64,000 nt of DNA from Blastococcus litoris (GCF_003075095.1 NZ_QCZF01000002.1:1-64000), one strand, 5' to 3'. Shown: positions 17,772-26,702, counted from the first letter of the stretch. Made by a program: numbers and translations. The notes: generated by a model not told the origin, from the sequence alone.

Positions 17772-18419
17772 ATGGCCGGCTGGGAGGACCTCGTTTTCGA
17801 TGGCCTGGTCGGCGCCCTCACGGGCAGCATGATTGGTGGCGCCATTGCTGGCCTGGTCGCTTACAAGACGGTCGACTGGACGCAAAAGGGCGACCGCGCG
17901 GCGGCAGTGGCCGCTATCGCAGAGCGAGCAGCCGAGTCGCTAGTTCGCGCCACGACACTCGCGATCCGAGAGATCGCGCCCGCCCTAATCGATCACAATG
18001 CGCTGGGCGTGCGGCTGCTCGACACTTGGGCCGTGGAGATGGAGGTGCAGCGCCCATTCCTTGAGGGGACGCGGGCCTGGGCCTGGGTCGAGCGCTTCCA
18101 CCGTGGCGCTGAACAGATGCTCACCCTCGCGACCGTGGCGTGGGAGTCAGAGCGAGATGCCTTCAACGCTGGCAATGTCACCTACGACCCCGTCACCGGG
18201 GAAGCCGACGTACCGATGGCCTACAGCCACAACTCGTGGAGGCGTGAAGCTCGGGTGGAGCTCGAGCTACTGGCCTGGAGGGCAATTGCGGAGCTGCAAC
18301 AGCTAAGAGGAGTACCGGAGCAGACCAAGTCAAGCAGGGATCCGGAGCTGCCTGACCAACTCATCACCGACGGCGCAGTCGACGCCGTACGGCGCGAGTT
18401 TAGGCAACCCCCGGCGTAG
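17772..18419 (+). CDS. uncharacterised protein with one N-terminal membrane helix, 215 aa
   Basis: I do not recognise a family. Residues 12-32 form a Gly/Ala-rich hydrophobic helix (G-A-L-T-G-S-M-I-G-G-A-I-A-G-L-V-A), followed by a soluble helical domain of about 180 residues with many Trp, Glu and Arg (T-R-A-W-A-W-V-E-R-F-H and W-R-R-E-A-R-V-E-L-E-L). Base composition is lower in GC than the echA gene just before it, suggesting the gene was acquired. It is transcribed in the same direction as the second membrane protein at 18506, each with its own leaderless-type promoter. Location next to a restriction-modification locus suggests, but does not show, a defence role. Confidence 0.7.
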   Translation: MAGWEDLVFDGLVGALTGSMIGGAIAGLVAYKTVDWTQKGDRAAAVAAIAERAAESLVRATTLAIREIAPALIDHNALGVRLLDTWAVEMEVQRPFLEGTRAWAWVERFHRGAEQMLTLATVAWESERDAFNAGNVTYDPVTGEADVPMAYSHNSWRREARVELELLAWRAIAELQQLRGVPEQTKSSRDPELPDQLITDGAVDAVRREFRQPPA

Positions 18420-18493
18420 ACAGACGCGGCCCTTCTAAGCGAGCGTTGACCGCCCTTAGGCTGCCCCTCTCGAAGTCGCGGACAAGGGACGAC

Positions 18494-18499
18494 TAGCGT
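18494..18499 (+). promoter_or_regulatory. leaderless-type -10 element TAGCGT
   Basis: TAGCGT ends 6 nt before the GTG at 18506 and supports that GTG rather than the one overlapping at 18504. Confidence 0.55.
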
Positions 18500-18505
18500 C
18501 GCTGT

Positions 18506-19267
18506 GTGCACAGACGCAGTTGGAGCCTTATCGTCGGCGTCGCGGGCCTCACACTCGCCGGAAGTGTCATCGCGCTGCGAGCAGCTCGCGGAGATGGTGG
18601 GTGGGGCTCTAACGACCGGGCTTGGTTTGACGACGTCTTCTGGATGGAGACGGTCACCCAGCTGTTCAGCGCTGGCCTCGCTGCGTTCGTGGCGGTCACC
18701 CTCTACCTGCGAGGTCAGCGACATCAGCAAGATCTTGTTGTCGCGGAGCGACAGGAGGAGCAGCGCCAGAACGAGCAGGGGCAACGCGACCTCGTCGCCG
18801 CGGAAATCATGGACGTCCTCTTAGACCTTCGACCACACGTCATCGAGCAGATGGATCACGGCGAGCCCCGGGCCGAGTCACTGAATGCCATCAGGGACCT
18901 CTCTAACCAGCTGGATCGGGTCGGCAGTAGGCTCGTTGGAACTCCCTTCGGCGACCTTCCCCTGCATCTCGCTCGGGATATTCGCGGCTGGGTCGCGTTC
19001 GCTGGCTACCGACAGCCGGGATCACCTCTTCCAGCGCCGGACCTGGTGGAGTACACCCTCCAGCTGGAGGAGTACTTGGAAGCAGCGCCAGCCCACGTGG
19101 GCCAATGGCGCGCAGGCAACGGATTCACCATCGCGGAACCGATATGGGAAACGCAACGAAAAGAACGCGTGGCAGACTTCAAGGAAAGTCGACGGACCCG
19201 AAATAATGCACGAAAAGCAGCTGACGCCGCGAAGAGCTCTCAACACGACAAGGCAGAAGGTAAGTAA
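18506..19267 (+). CDS. uncharacterised two-helix membrane protein with basic tail, 253 aa
   Basis: No named family is recognised. Two hydrophobic helices are predicted at about residues 6-24 (S-L-I-V-G-V-A-G-L-T-L) and 47-68 (L-F-S-A-G-L-A-A-F-V-A-V-T-L-Y). A charged, coiled-coil-like Gln/Glu-rich segment follows (about 70-100: E-R-Q-E-E-Q-R-Q-N-E-Q), then a soluble helical domain and a strongly basic C-terminus (R-R-T-R-N-N-A-R-K-A-A-D-A-A-K). The start is GTG with a TAGCGT element 6 nt before it. GC content is lower than in the core genes. It lies between the intact and decayed echA 3' ends and probably arrived with the gene at 17772. Confidence 0.7.
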   Translation: MHRRSWSLIVGVAGLTLAGSVIALRAARGDGGWGSNDRAWFDDVFWMETVTQLFSAGLAAFVAVTLYLRGQRHQQDLVVAERQEEQRQNEQGQRDLVAAEIMDVLLDLRPHVIEQMDHGEPRAESLNAIRDLSNQLDRVGSRLVGTPFGDLPLHLARDIRGWVAFAGYRQPGSPLPAPDLVEYTLQLEEYLEAAPAHVGQWRAGNGFTIAEPIWETQRKERVADFKESRRTRNNARKAADAAKSSQHDKAEGK

Positions 19268-19467
19268 ACCGAAAGTCTAGGCGCTCCGAGAGCCTCGCGG
19301 TTCGATGTACCTAGGATGGCTCCCCGCGGTGGTCCTGCCTCCGCACCCTCCCCGGCGGGGCGCCTGTGATACATAAAGGCTTCCCTGGCCGCACCCCTCT
19401 GACGACGGACGGTGCGTGTCATCGTTGTGCTACCGGATAAACGGCATAGGACTGGGCATCGACGGCC
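19268..19467. other. non-coding stretch before the echA relic
   Basis: Part of a 306-nt gap between the stop at 19267 and the gene ending at 19574. I see no open frame with coding bias in this first 200 nt. A modest GC-rich imperfect inverted repeat around 19321-19361 could act as a terminator for the membrane-protein gene, but it is not convincing. Confidence 0.4.
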
Positions 19468-19557
19468 CGCAGGGAGCTCGTCTACGCCCCCATTCCGTGA
19501 GACGTAGCGATGCAGTGCGAGCGCCCAGCTCAGATGTGCTCCTTGCGCCGGAGTGCG
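19468..19557 (+). pseudogene. decayed enoyl-CoA hydratase 3' end
   Basis: Thirty consecutive codons align without gaps to codons 218-247 of the intact gene at 16989-17735, at a constant offset of 1828 nt. The intact copy reads D-V-A-M-H-S-E-R-P-A-Q-M-W-S-M-R-R-S-A and the relic D-V-A-M-Q-C-E-R-P-A-Q-M-C-S-L-R-R-S-A. A Trp codon TGG is replaced by the stop TGA at 19498-19500. No matching sequence for the rest of the enzyme was noticed upstream. It is either the tail of a lost paralogue or an old duplication left by insertion of the two membrane-protein genes. Confidence 0.75.
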
Positions 19558-19573
19558 AGCAATCAGCCATCAG

Positions 19574-20122
19574 CTAGCGGATCACGATAGCCAGGGTTGG
19601 AACGAGCGCCTTGGTGTCTGTGAGGTCCCGTTCCAGGGCTGCCGTGTTGGCGATGTGATTGTCCGGATCGTATATGAGGGCCAGTATCCCTCGGCAGTCT
19701 GGGTGGCGCTTGTATCGCCCCCAGTCGACCAGGAGCTCTTCGCCGATCTTTCGATCTGTTAGGCCAGGCCTTGTCATCTTCGTCTCGACTAGGACACCGC
19801 TCTCAGCGAGAAAGAAATCCACCCTCGAGCCGGCGCCAGCAAACTGAGACACGAAGTCTTCTTCTCTGACATCCTCGTAAAGCAGGCGCAGGATTGCGTG
19901 GACAGCGACCTGAAAACCCTTCTCATTAGTTAGCGCAAGGGGAGGAGCCTGCGAGCTGTTATAGCGCTGCAAGGTGCGGACGTAATCCGGGAAGCGACCC
20001 TGACCCTGGAGAGTTCGTTGAGAACTGCTTCGATGGGTGAGCTCGAGTGAAGGATGTCGGTATGGATCTGCCTCTGCCCCAAGATCGAAGGAGCAACCGC
20101 TGTGTCGAACGGGTGTTGCCAA
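19574..20122 (-). pseudogene. DpnII/MboI-like PD-(D/E)XK nuclease domain (probably 3' part of a frameshifted gene)
   Basis: The C-terminal half matches the restriction-endonuclease-like domain called REase DpnII-MboI: G-A-G-S-R-V-D-F-F-L-A-E near residue 95, then V-L-V-E-T-K-M-T-R-P-G-L (the E-x-K motif), G-E-E-L-L-V-D-W-G-R-Y, and H-P-D-C-R-G-I-L-A-L-I-Y-D-P. Active-site residues D, E and K are intact. The listed TTG start at 20122 is arbitrary, because the frame stays open upstream into the neighbouring ORF with no ATG or GTG. That upstream ORF (20158-20424) looks like the N-terminal part of the same family, so a frameshift near 20158 probably split one gene. Confidence 0.65.
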
Positions 20123-20157
20123 GGAGAAATTAGAAGATTGTCCTGGCCCGCCTGGTA

Positions 20158-20424
20158 TTACGCGCTGGGCTTGCGAGGGTTGGCGAGGTAGCCCTTGATG
20201 CGGGTGATGAAGGAGTCGCCCTCATAATAGTTGCGGAAGCGGGCGGCGTCAGAATCGGGAACATGGCGCAGGGCGCGGGCATACCATTGTTGATAGCGAT
20301 CCTGAGCCCGCCTTATCTGGGCCGGGGTGGCTTTCTCCACCTGAAGGGCCTGAAGCTCGTCTGAGATCGCCTCGGACTCGCGAACCAGCTCCTCGATCTC
20401 TGCCAACTGGGCGGCGCTAGACAC
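20158..20424 (-). pseudogene. N-terminal part of the split DpnII-like protein, 88 aa
   Basis: A helical stretch E-I-E-E-L-V-R-E-S-E-A-I is followed by Q-D-R-Y-Q-Q-W-Y-A-R-A-L, R-F-R-N-Y-Y-E-G-D-S-F-I-T-R-I-K-G-Y-L. From memory, this R-Y-x-x-W-Y...F-x-x-x-Y-E-G...K-I-x-x-F-L pattern typically precedes the nuclease domain in DpnII/MboI-type solitary nuclease proteins. The frame stops at TAA 20158-20160, while the nuclease domain continues in another frame. The GTG at 20424 is the likely start, 20 nt after the hsdR stop, which makes it the fourth gene of the hsd operon. A small stand-alone protein is the alternative reading. Confidence 0.6.
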
Positions 20425-20443
20425 GACTTGGGATTCTAGCCTT

Positions 20444-23400
20444 CTAGCCCGTGGGGGACGCGTGCTTGCGGCGAGCAGCCTTCCAGGTTTCCGTGCTGAT
20501 GATCTTCTGGACGGCGTCAGCAAAGAATTCATTCTCCAGGAGTGCCTTGAGGAGCTTGTTGGAGCTTTCCTGGTTCTGGAAGAGGGCGCCGGCGATGTCG
20601 TCCTTCTTGATGGTCAGCGAGAACTGTTCCTCGGTGTTGTCCGCGGCCCGCTGCTGCACGTCCTCGTCGTCCGACAGGTGGCTGGGGACGCCGACGTAGA
20701 TGAGCAGGCTCTCGGCCTGGCTGAGGTCGATGCCGTGCGCGGCGTTGAAGGTGCTGATGAGCTGGGAGAGCTTCACCAACAGCGCCTCTTCGACAGTGCC
20801 GCCACGGCCTTCGCCCGTGAAGCTCTCGATTTCGCCGCTGCTCTCACCGGCAGTGTTGCTGCCGCTGGACGCCAGGCCGGCCTGGTGGCCGATGAAGGCC
20901 AGAGCGGTGTCGCCTAGGTCGATGGATCCGGACTCAGTGGGGGATTCCTTGAGCTTTGCGAGCAGCAGCTTCCCGTAGAGGTAGAGGCTCTCCAGCTCCT
21001 CGTCGGTGAACTTCATGACCTGGCCGAGGAAGGCGTAGGCGCGGACGAAGGCCTTGAGGGCGTCGCGCAGGTCGGTGAGCTCGTGCTCGGGCAGGTTGCC
21101 CGCGCGGAGGACGGCGGGGTCGACGTTCGCCGACACCGTCGCGTGCGTGGCCGAGTTGCCCAGCAGGAATGCCGTCACCGCCTTCTGCTGCTCCTCCGGA
21201 TCGATGACGTGGTGATTCTCGATGCGGGTCTGCAGGTTGTAGAGCAGGTTAGGGTCGCTCTCCTCCGTCCAGCTGCTCTCGTAGAACGGCGCGAACTGCT
21301 CGCGCATCTCCTCGGCGGTGTTCCGGAAGTCGAGGACGAAGGTGTCCTCCTTGCCGGCGTGGATGCGGTTGAGTCGGGAGAGGGTCTGCACCGCCTTCAC
21401 GCCCTCGAGCTTCTTGTCCACATACATCGTGTGCAGCAGTGGCTCGTCGAAGCCAGTCTGGTACTTCTCCGCGACGATCAGCAGCTGCCCCTCGTCGTGG
21501 AAACGCTGCTTGGTCTGGGTCTCGGGGAAACCGTTGAGAATGCTCTCGGTCACGCCGTCACCGGGGACGTCGGGATCGACAAGGCTGCCGGAGAACGCCA
21601 CCATCGCGCGGATGCCGGTGAGCTGCTTCTTCTCCAAGTACCGCTGGACGGCGGCGAGGTAGCGGACGGCGTGGAGCCGGCTGCCGGTCACCACCATCGC
21701 CTTGGCCTGCCCGCCGATCTTGCCGGCGGTCACGGTGCGGAAGTGCTCGATGATGATCTCGGCGCGCTGGTCGAGGTTGGAGGGGTGCAGGTCGACGAAG
21801 CGGGCGAGCGCGACCGCGGCCTTGCCCTTCTCCACCTCGGGGTCGTCGCTGGTGAGCCCGTTGGCCAGCCGGTAGTAGCGCTTGTAGGTCACGTAGTTGG
21901 CCAGGACGTCGAGGATGAAGCCCTCCTCGATCGCCTGCCGCATTGAGTAGAGGTGGAACGGCTCGTAGACCGTGGTGCCGGCCTCCTGGCGCGGGGTGCC
22001 GAACAGCTGGAGGGTCTTGCCCTTCGGCGTGGCCGTGAAGGCGAAGAACGACAGGTTCGGGCTGCGGCCACGCGACTCCGCGGATCCGGTGAGCACGGCG
22101 GCCAGGACGTCCTGGCCGTCGGGCTGCGCGGCCTCGGCGCTGGTTGCCTCGGTCTCCGCGGCGGCGAGCGGGTCCGCGCCGGCTCCGAGGACCTTCTTCA
22201 GTTTCTGGGCGGCCTCACCGGTCTGCGAGGAATGCGCCTCGTCGACGATCACCGCGACCCGCTTACCGACGACGGCGGCGTCCTGGGCGATCACCGGGAA
22301 CTTCTGCAGCGTGGTGATGATGATCTTCGTCTGGGTGTCGGCGAGCGCTGCCTTGAGCTGCTGGGAGTCCTCGTTGATGCGCTTCAGCAGGCCCTGGACG
22401 TGCTCGAAGCCGGAGATCGTGGCCTGCAGCTGTGCATCGAGGACGCGCCGGTCCGTGATGACGACGACCTTGTCGAAGACCAGCTCGTCGGTGCCGATCC
22501 CGGCACCGGGGGCGAGCTGTGCGGCGTCGCCGGGGGAGTGCAGGTCGGCGAGGCGGTGCGCCAGCCAGGCGATCGAGTTGGACTTGCCCGAGCCGGCGGA
22601 GTGCTGCAGCAGGTAGCTCTGCCCGGCGCCATGGACGGCGGCGTGCGACGTCAGCCGCTCCACGACGTCCCACTGGTGGTAGCGCGGGAACAGGATGGAG
22701 CGGCCGCCCTGCTTGGGCACGTCTTCTTGGACGTAGCGGTGCAGCAGGTCCAGCCAGGTGTCGCGCGCCCACACCTGCTCCCACAGGTAGGCAGTGCGGT
22801 GGCCGTGCGGGTTGACCGGATTGCCCTTGCCGCCCTTGCGGCCAGGACCGTCCGAGCCCTGGTTGAACGGCAGGAACACCGTCTTCGACCCGTTGAGCTT
22901 CGTGGTCATGAAGACCACGTCGGGGTCGACGGCGAAGTGCGCCAGCGCCCGGCGGGCGAAGATCCGGTCGGCGGGATTGCGCTGCTTGGAATCCCGGTAC
23001 TGCTTCTTCGCGTGCTCGACGGTCTGGCCGGTGAAGTGGTTCTTCAGCTCGGCGGTGGCGACCGGGATGCCGTTGACGGCGAGCATCAGGTCCAGCGACT
23101 GGTGCGGGCTGGTCTCGCTGTGGTGCAGCTGCCGGTAGATCAGCAGCCGGTTCTTCGCGTAGTTGGCGACCAGCTCCGGGCTGAGGCCGTGGGTGGGGCG
23201 GAAGAAGGCGAGCTGGATGCGCTGGCCGCGCTCCTTGACCCCGCGGCGGAGTACCTGGATGACACCGTGCGCGTCGATCTCGTCGGCGATCCGCTTGGTC
23301 ACCTTGGCGACGACGGCTGACCCGTGCTGCTGCGTGAGGTTCGCCCAGACCTTCGGCTGGGTCACCTGGACGAACTCGACAAGCTGTACCGGGTCGAGCC

Positions 23401-23503
23401 CGAGCGGGACGTCGTAGTCGGTGGGGGAGCCGTGCCGCCAGCCGTGGGCAAGGAGATGAACCTCGATCGCTGCCTCGAAGTCCGATTCCGTGTGCCCTGC
23501 CAT
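20444..23503 (-). CDS. hsdR: type I restriction enzyme, R subunit
   Basis: HsdR is the ATP-dependent translocase and nuclease of type I restriction-modification. The N-terminal PD-(D/E)XK domain shows D-L-M-L-A-V-N-G-I-P-V and A-T-A-E-L-K-N near residues 140-155. The SF2 motor has Walker A H-S-A-G-S-G-K-S-N-S near 308, D-E-A-H-S-S-Q near 421, the motif III-like F-A-F-T-A-T-P near 480, and later A-E-K-Y-Q-T-G-F-D-E-P and Q-T-L-S-R-L-N-R motifs. A helical C-terminal region contacts HsdM. Length 1019 is normal. Its ATG overlaps the hsdS stop as ATGA (23501-23505), indicating coupled translation. All core residues look intact. Confidence 0.95.
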   Translation of the reverse strand: MAGHTESDFEAAIEVHLLAHGWRHGSPTDYDVPLGLDPVQLVEFVQVTQPKVWANLTQQHGSAVVAKVTKRIADEIDAHGVIQVLRRGVKERGQRIQLAFFRPTHGLSPELVANYAKNRLLIYRQLHHSETSPHQSLDLMLAVNGIPVATAELKNHFTGQTVEHAKKQYRDSKQRNPADRIFARRALAHFAVDPDVVFMTTKLNGSKTVFLPFNQGSDGPGRKGGKGNPVNPHGHRTAYLWEQVWARDTWLDLLHRYVQEDVPKQGGRSILFPRYHQWDVVERLTSHAAVHGAGQSYLLQHSAGSGKSNSIAWLAHRLADLHSPGDAAQLAPGAGIGTDELVFDKVVVITDRRVLDAQLQATISGFEHVQGLLKRINEDSQQLKAALADTQTKIIITTLQKFPVIAQDAAVVGKRVAVIVDEAHSSQTGEAAQKLKKVLGAGADPLAAAETEATSAEAAQPDGQDVLAAVLTGSAESRGRSPNLSFFAFTATPKGKTLQLFGTPRQEAGTTVYEPFHLYSMRQAIEEGFILDVLANYVTYKRYYRLANGLTSDDPEVEKGKAAVALARFVDLHPSNLDQRAEIIIEHFRTVTAGKIGGQAKAMVVTGSRLHAVRYLAAVQRYLEKKQLTGIRAMVAFSGSLVDPDVPGDGVTESILNGFPETQTKQRFHDEGQLLIVAEKYQTGFDEPLLHTMYVDKKLEGVKAVQTLSRLNRIHAGKEDTFVLDFRNTAEEMREQFAPFYESSWTEESDPNLLYNLQTRIENHHVIDPEEQQKAVTAFLLGNSATHATVSANVDPAVLRAGNLPEHELTDLRDALKAFVRAYAFLGQVMKFTDEELESLYLYGKLLLAKLKESPTESGSIDLGDTALAFIGHQAGLASSGSNTAGESSGEIESFTGEGRGGTVEEALLVKLSQLISTFNAAHGIDLSQAESLLIYVGVPSHLSDDEDVQQRAADNTEEQFSLTIKKDDIAGALFQNQESSNKLLKALLENEFFADAVQKIISTETWKAARRKHASPTG

Positions 23504-24726
23504 CAGGCCACCCCTCGAGCCGTGGTCACGTCGAACTGCCCGGTCACCGCGGCGGTGATCAGTGCCTGTTTTCGTTCTTGCAGCACGGCTTCCCGGGCGG
23601 TCAGCAGTCCCCGGAGCCGCATGTTCTCCTTATCCAGCCTGGAGGCGGCCTTTTCGCGGGCCTCCTGCTCGTCCTGGCTCACGTCAGGGATGCGCAGGCC
23701 GAGCAGATTGCCCTCGTTCAAACTCGGCATGGTGGCCCCTATAGATCGCTGTAGTAACTGTTCTCGGCTCACCGGGAGACGCAGCAGTGCTTGCAGGAAG
23801 CGGGGGCGAATCCTCGCGTGACCGAGCTGGATCGCTATGGAATCGCTTCCGCAGATCCAGCCGTCAGCCTGATCGTTCACGAGAGCGGACCGTCCGATGT
23901 CGCCCTTCCGGCTGACGACCAGGTCACCACTTCCCAAACGGTGACGACGCAACCGGTCTGCCACGTGCCGGGGGATGGTCTCGGTGTGGCTCGGGTGTAG
24001 CCGGCCGTCCCTGATGTGTGACGGGTTGATGATTGGGACGCCTCCATCGACGTACTCGCTCGCGGCGAGGACTGTGCCGAACGGACCAGTGGTAACTCGA
24101 GCCCCTAGCCATCTGATGGGGACGCGGACTTCCTCCTCACCGATCAGTGCCGAGGTCATCTCGCTGATGGACGCTTGGTCAGTCAGTTCGAGTTGTCTGT
24201 GCCCCAGGGCGATGGCGCGATCGAGGCGGTTGACCTGGTCGTTGAGGAAGTCTGCAATCCGCCGCTGTTCGGTCCTCTCGGGAGGGTCGAAGGAGAGCGC
24301 GCGGACGCGCTCGCCTCCCAAGTGCCAGATCGCTAGACCCTGAGACGCCTCGGCATACAGTCCAGAGACGAAGGCGTGCCGGGACCACCAGTAAAGGAAA
24401 CGCGGCTCGACGTGCGGGCGTGCGCGCAGCCGCAAGAGGGTGTTCTGGAACATCATGGGGCTCGGTGAGCCAACCCATGCCGCCGAAGCGCCCACAGTCG
24501 ACCTACTGCCCGAGCCTTCCGTCACGAGAACGTCGCCGGGTTCCAACGCGTAGCGCAATTGCTCAGATGGCGAAAAGTTCATCGTCTTGATGTCGTCCAG
24601 AATCAGTTCGCCGTCGCCCACGTTGGCCGCGCGTAGGTACGGCGTCATGTGCTCGCCGGCAGCGTTCTCCGGGCTCCGCATGCGACCGAGTAGCACGTCG
24701 GCGCCCGAGCGAAGGGCGGGACTCAT
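23503..24726 (-). CDS. hsdS: type I restriction enzyme, specificity subunit
   Basis: HsdS recognises the bipartite DNA target for methylation and cleavage. Two target-recognition domains are seen, about residues 10-150 (ending P-P-E-R-T-E-Q-R-R-I-A-D-F-L) and about 200-345, each followed by a conserved coiled-coil spacer. The first spacer is N-D-Q-V-N-R-L-D-R-A-I and the second R-L-D-K-E-N-M-R-L-R-G-L with E-R-K-Q-A-L-I-T-A-A-V-T-G-Q. Both ends overlap neighbours by four nt (ATGA with hsdM upstream and hsdR downstream). GC is slightly lower than hsdM, as expected for a rapidly exchanged specificity gene. The recognition sequence cannot be predicted. Confidence 0.94.
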   Translation of the reverse strand: MSPALRSGADVLLGRMRSPENAAGEHMTPYLRAANVGDGELILDDIKTMNFSPSEQLRYALEPGDVLVTEGSGSRSTVGASAAWVGSPSPMMFQNTLLRLRARPHVEPRFLYWWSRHAFVSGLYAEASQGLAIWHLGGERVRALSFDPPERTEQRRIADFLNDQVNRLDRAIALGHRQLELTDQASISEMTSALIGEEEVRVPIRWLGARVTTGPFGTVLAASEYVDGGVPIINPSHIRDGRLHPSHTETIPRHVADRLRRHRLGSGDLVVSRKGDIGRSALVNDQADGWICGSDSIAIQLGHARIRPRFLQALLRLPVSREQLLQRSIGATMPSLNEGNLLGLRIPDVSQDEQEAREKAASRLDKENMRLRGLLTAREAVLQERKQALITAAVTGQFDVTTARGVA

Positions 24727-26702
24727 CTCTTCAGTCCTGCCAGCACCCGCTGGATCTCCGCTTCAACCGCTTCCAACTCGGCATCGATCTCGGCGAGCGG
24801 TCGCGGCGGGACGTACTTGTAGAAGAACCGGGTGAAGGGGATCTCGTAGCCGATCTTGGTCTTGGTGTGGTCGACCCAGGCATCGGGGACGTGCGGCAGC
24901 ACCTCGCGCTCGACGTAGGCGTCAACGTCCTCGACCAGCGGCACGTTCTCGTTGTCGCGCAGGTCGGGGTCGGGGAGCGGGTCGCCCTTCTTGTCCGTGA
25001 CAACCGGCGCCTCCGGGTCGGCGACCGCGGCCGCGGCGAGCACGGCTTTCTTCAGCGCCGGCGTCAGGCCGACCTGCTTGCGCGCGGTGCAGGCGTTGAG
25101 CAACTGCTTGGTGAACGCCTTTTCGTCCTCCTCGGTCACGCCGACCAGGTCTCGCAGCGTGGCGAGCAATGCGTCGCGGGTGCGCCGCGCGTCGTCGTCC
25201 CCAGCAGTGAGGGCGACCACCGGCTTGGCCGCTGAGACCTGCTCGATCGTCTCTTCGGTCACGACGTAGCGGCGGCGCAGCGGCCGCTCCACGGTGATGC
25301 GGCGGAAGCCGAAGGTGTCGTTGTCGAAGACCTTCACCCGCTCATCGGTGTACGCCAGTTCCGGCGCGTCGTGGTAGAGCCGGGTGACCTGGGCGATGTG
25401 GTCGTCGTCGAGATACTTGCGTTTGTCGCCGAGGCTCTTGCGCATCTTCGACCACTCGCCGCGGGCGTCGATCAGAGCCACCTTGCCCTCGCGCTCGGGG
25501 CGCTTGCGGTTGGTGACGATCCAGACGTAGGTGCTGATGCCGGTGTTGTAGAAGAGCTGGTCGGGCAGCGCGACGATGCCCTCAAGCCAGTCGTTCTCGA
25601 TGATCCAGCGGCGGATGTTCGACTCGCCGGACTCGGCAGCGCCGGCGAACAGCGGGCTGCCGGAGAAGACGATGGCGATGCGGCTGCCGCCGTCCTCGGC
25701 CGGCTTCATCCGGGCGATCATCTGCTGGAGGAACAGCAGCGAGCCGTCGGAGACCCGGGGGAGCCCCGCGGAGAACCGGCCGCCGGGCTGAGCGGCCTCG
25801 GCGCGGATCGCCGCCGCCGACTTGTTCCAGTCGACACCGAACGGCGGGTTGGCAAGCAGGTAATCGAAGCGCTTGTCGGCGTGGCCGTCGTCAGTGAGCG
25901 TGTTGCCCAGGACGATGCGCTCGGGGTCCTGGCCCTGGATGAGCAAGTCCGACCGCGCGATTGCCCACGTCTCGGGGTTGAGCTCCTGGCCGAACATCTC
26001 CAGCCGGGCCTTCGGGTTGAGCCTGGTCAGCCACTGGTCGGCGATGTTGAGCATGCCGCCGGTGCCGCAGGCCGGGTCGTAGATGGATCGGACCGGCGCG
26101 GTGCCGGTGAGCACCTCGGAGTCTTCACCGAACAGCAGGTTGACGATCAGCCGGATGACCTCGCGCGGGGTGAAGTGCTCACCGGCCGTCTCGTTTGAGA
26201 GCTCGGAGAAGCGTCGCAGCAGTTCCTCGAAGATGTAGCCCATCGCGTGGTTGGGCACGACCTCCGGCCGCAGGTCGAGGTCGGCAAACTTGCCAAGCAC
26301 CAGGTAGAGCAGCCCGGCGTCGTCGAGTCGGGTGATCTGCTCGTCGAACCGGTACTTCTCCAGCACCTGCGCCGCGCCCGGCGAGAAGGCGCCGATGTAG
26401 GCGCGGAGTTGCTGAGCCAGGTTGTTAGGGGAGTCCAGCAGCTTGCTGAACGTCAGCGGGCTGACGTTGTAGAAGGGGACACCGGCCGCCTGGCGCAGCA
26501 GGAGGTCCGGATTGTCGGTTACGCCCTTGAGCTGCTCGGCGCGCTCGAGCACCTTCGGTTTGGTCTCCTCCAGGACGGCGTCCAGTCGGCGCAGCACCAG
26601 CAGCGGAAGGATGACCCCGCGATACTCAGCCGGTTTGTAATCGCCCCGAAGCAGGTCAGCGACCTGCCAGACGAACTGAACTTTGCCTTCGAAACCCTGC
26701 AA
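24723..26702 (-). CDS. hsdM: type I restriction enzyme, methyltransferase subunit
   Basis: HsdM is an N6-adenine methyltransferase and partner of HsdS. The helical N-terminal domain (about residues 10-150) is followed by the SAM-binding motif Y-D-P-A-C-G-T-G-G-M near residue 210 and the catalytic N-P-P-F-G motif near 285. At 659 aa it is longer than many HsdM proteins because of a C-terminal extension ending in a coiled coil (L-A-E-I-D-A-E-L-E-A-V-E). The start is TTG at 26702, preceded by a good AGAGG ribosome-binding site. It is the first gene of the hsdM-hsdS-hsdR operon. Confidence 0.94.
   Translation of the reverse strand: MQGFEGKVQFVWQVADLLRGDYKPAEYRGVILPLLVLRRLDAVLEETKPKVLERAEQLKGVTDNPDLLLRQAAGVPFYNVSPLTFSKLLDSPNNLAQQLRAYIGAFSPGAAQVLEKYRFDEQITRLDDAGLLYLVLGKFADLDLRPEVVPNHAMGYIFEELLRRFSELSNETAGEHFTPREVIRLIVNLLFGEDSEVLTGTAPVRSIYDPACGTGGMLNIADQWLTRLNPKARLEMFGQELNPETWAIARSDLLIQGQDPERIVLGNTLTDDGHADKRFDYLLANPPFGVDWNKSAAAIRAEAAQPGGRFSAGLPRVSDGSLLFLQQMIARMKPAEDGGSRIAIVFSGSPLFAGAAESGESNIRRWIIENDWLEGIVALPDQLFYNTGISTYVWIVTNRKRPEREGKVALIDARGEWSKMRKSLGDKRKYLDDDHIAQVTRLYHDAPELAYTDERVKVFDNDTFGFRRITVERPLRRRYVVTEETIEQVSAAKPVVALTAGDDDARRTRDALLATLRDLVGVTEEDEKAFTKQLLNACTARKQVGLTPALKKAVLAAAAVADPEAPVVTDKKGDPLPDPDLRDNENVPLVEDVDAYVEREVLPHVPDAWVDHTKTKIGYEIPFTRFFYKYVPPRPLAEIDAELEAVEAEIQRVLAGLKR

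Noticed and set aside
19268-19573. tRNA or attachment-site tRNA at the edge of the island
   Set aside because: No cloverleaf, T-loop or anticodon arm could be found in this gap. The only recognisable sequence is the echA relic.
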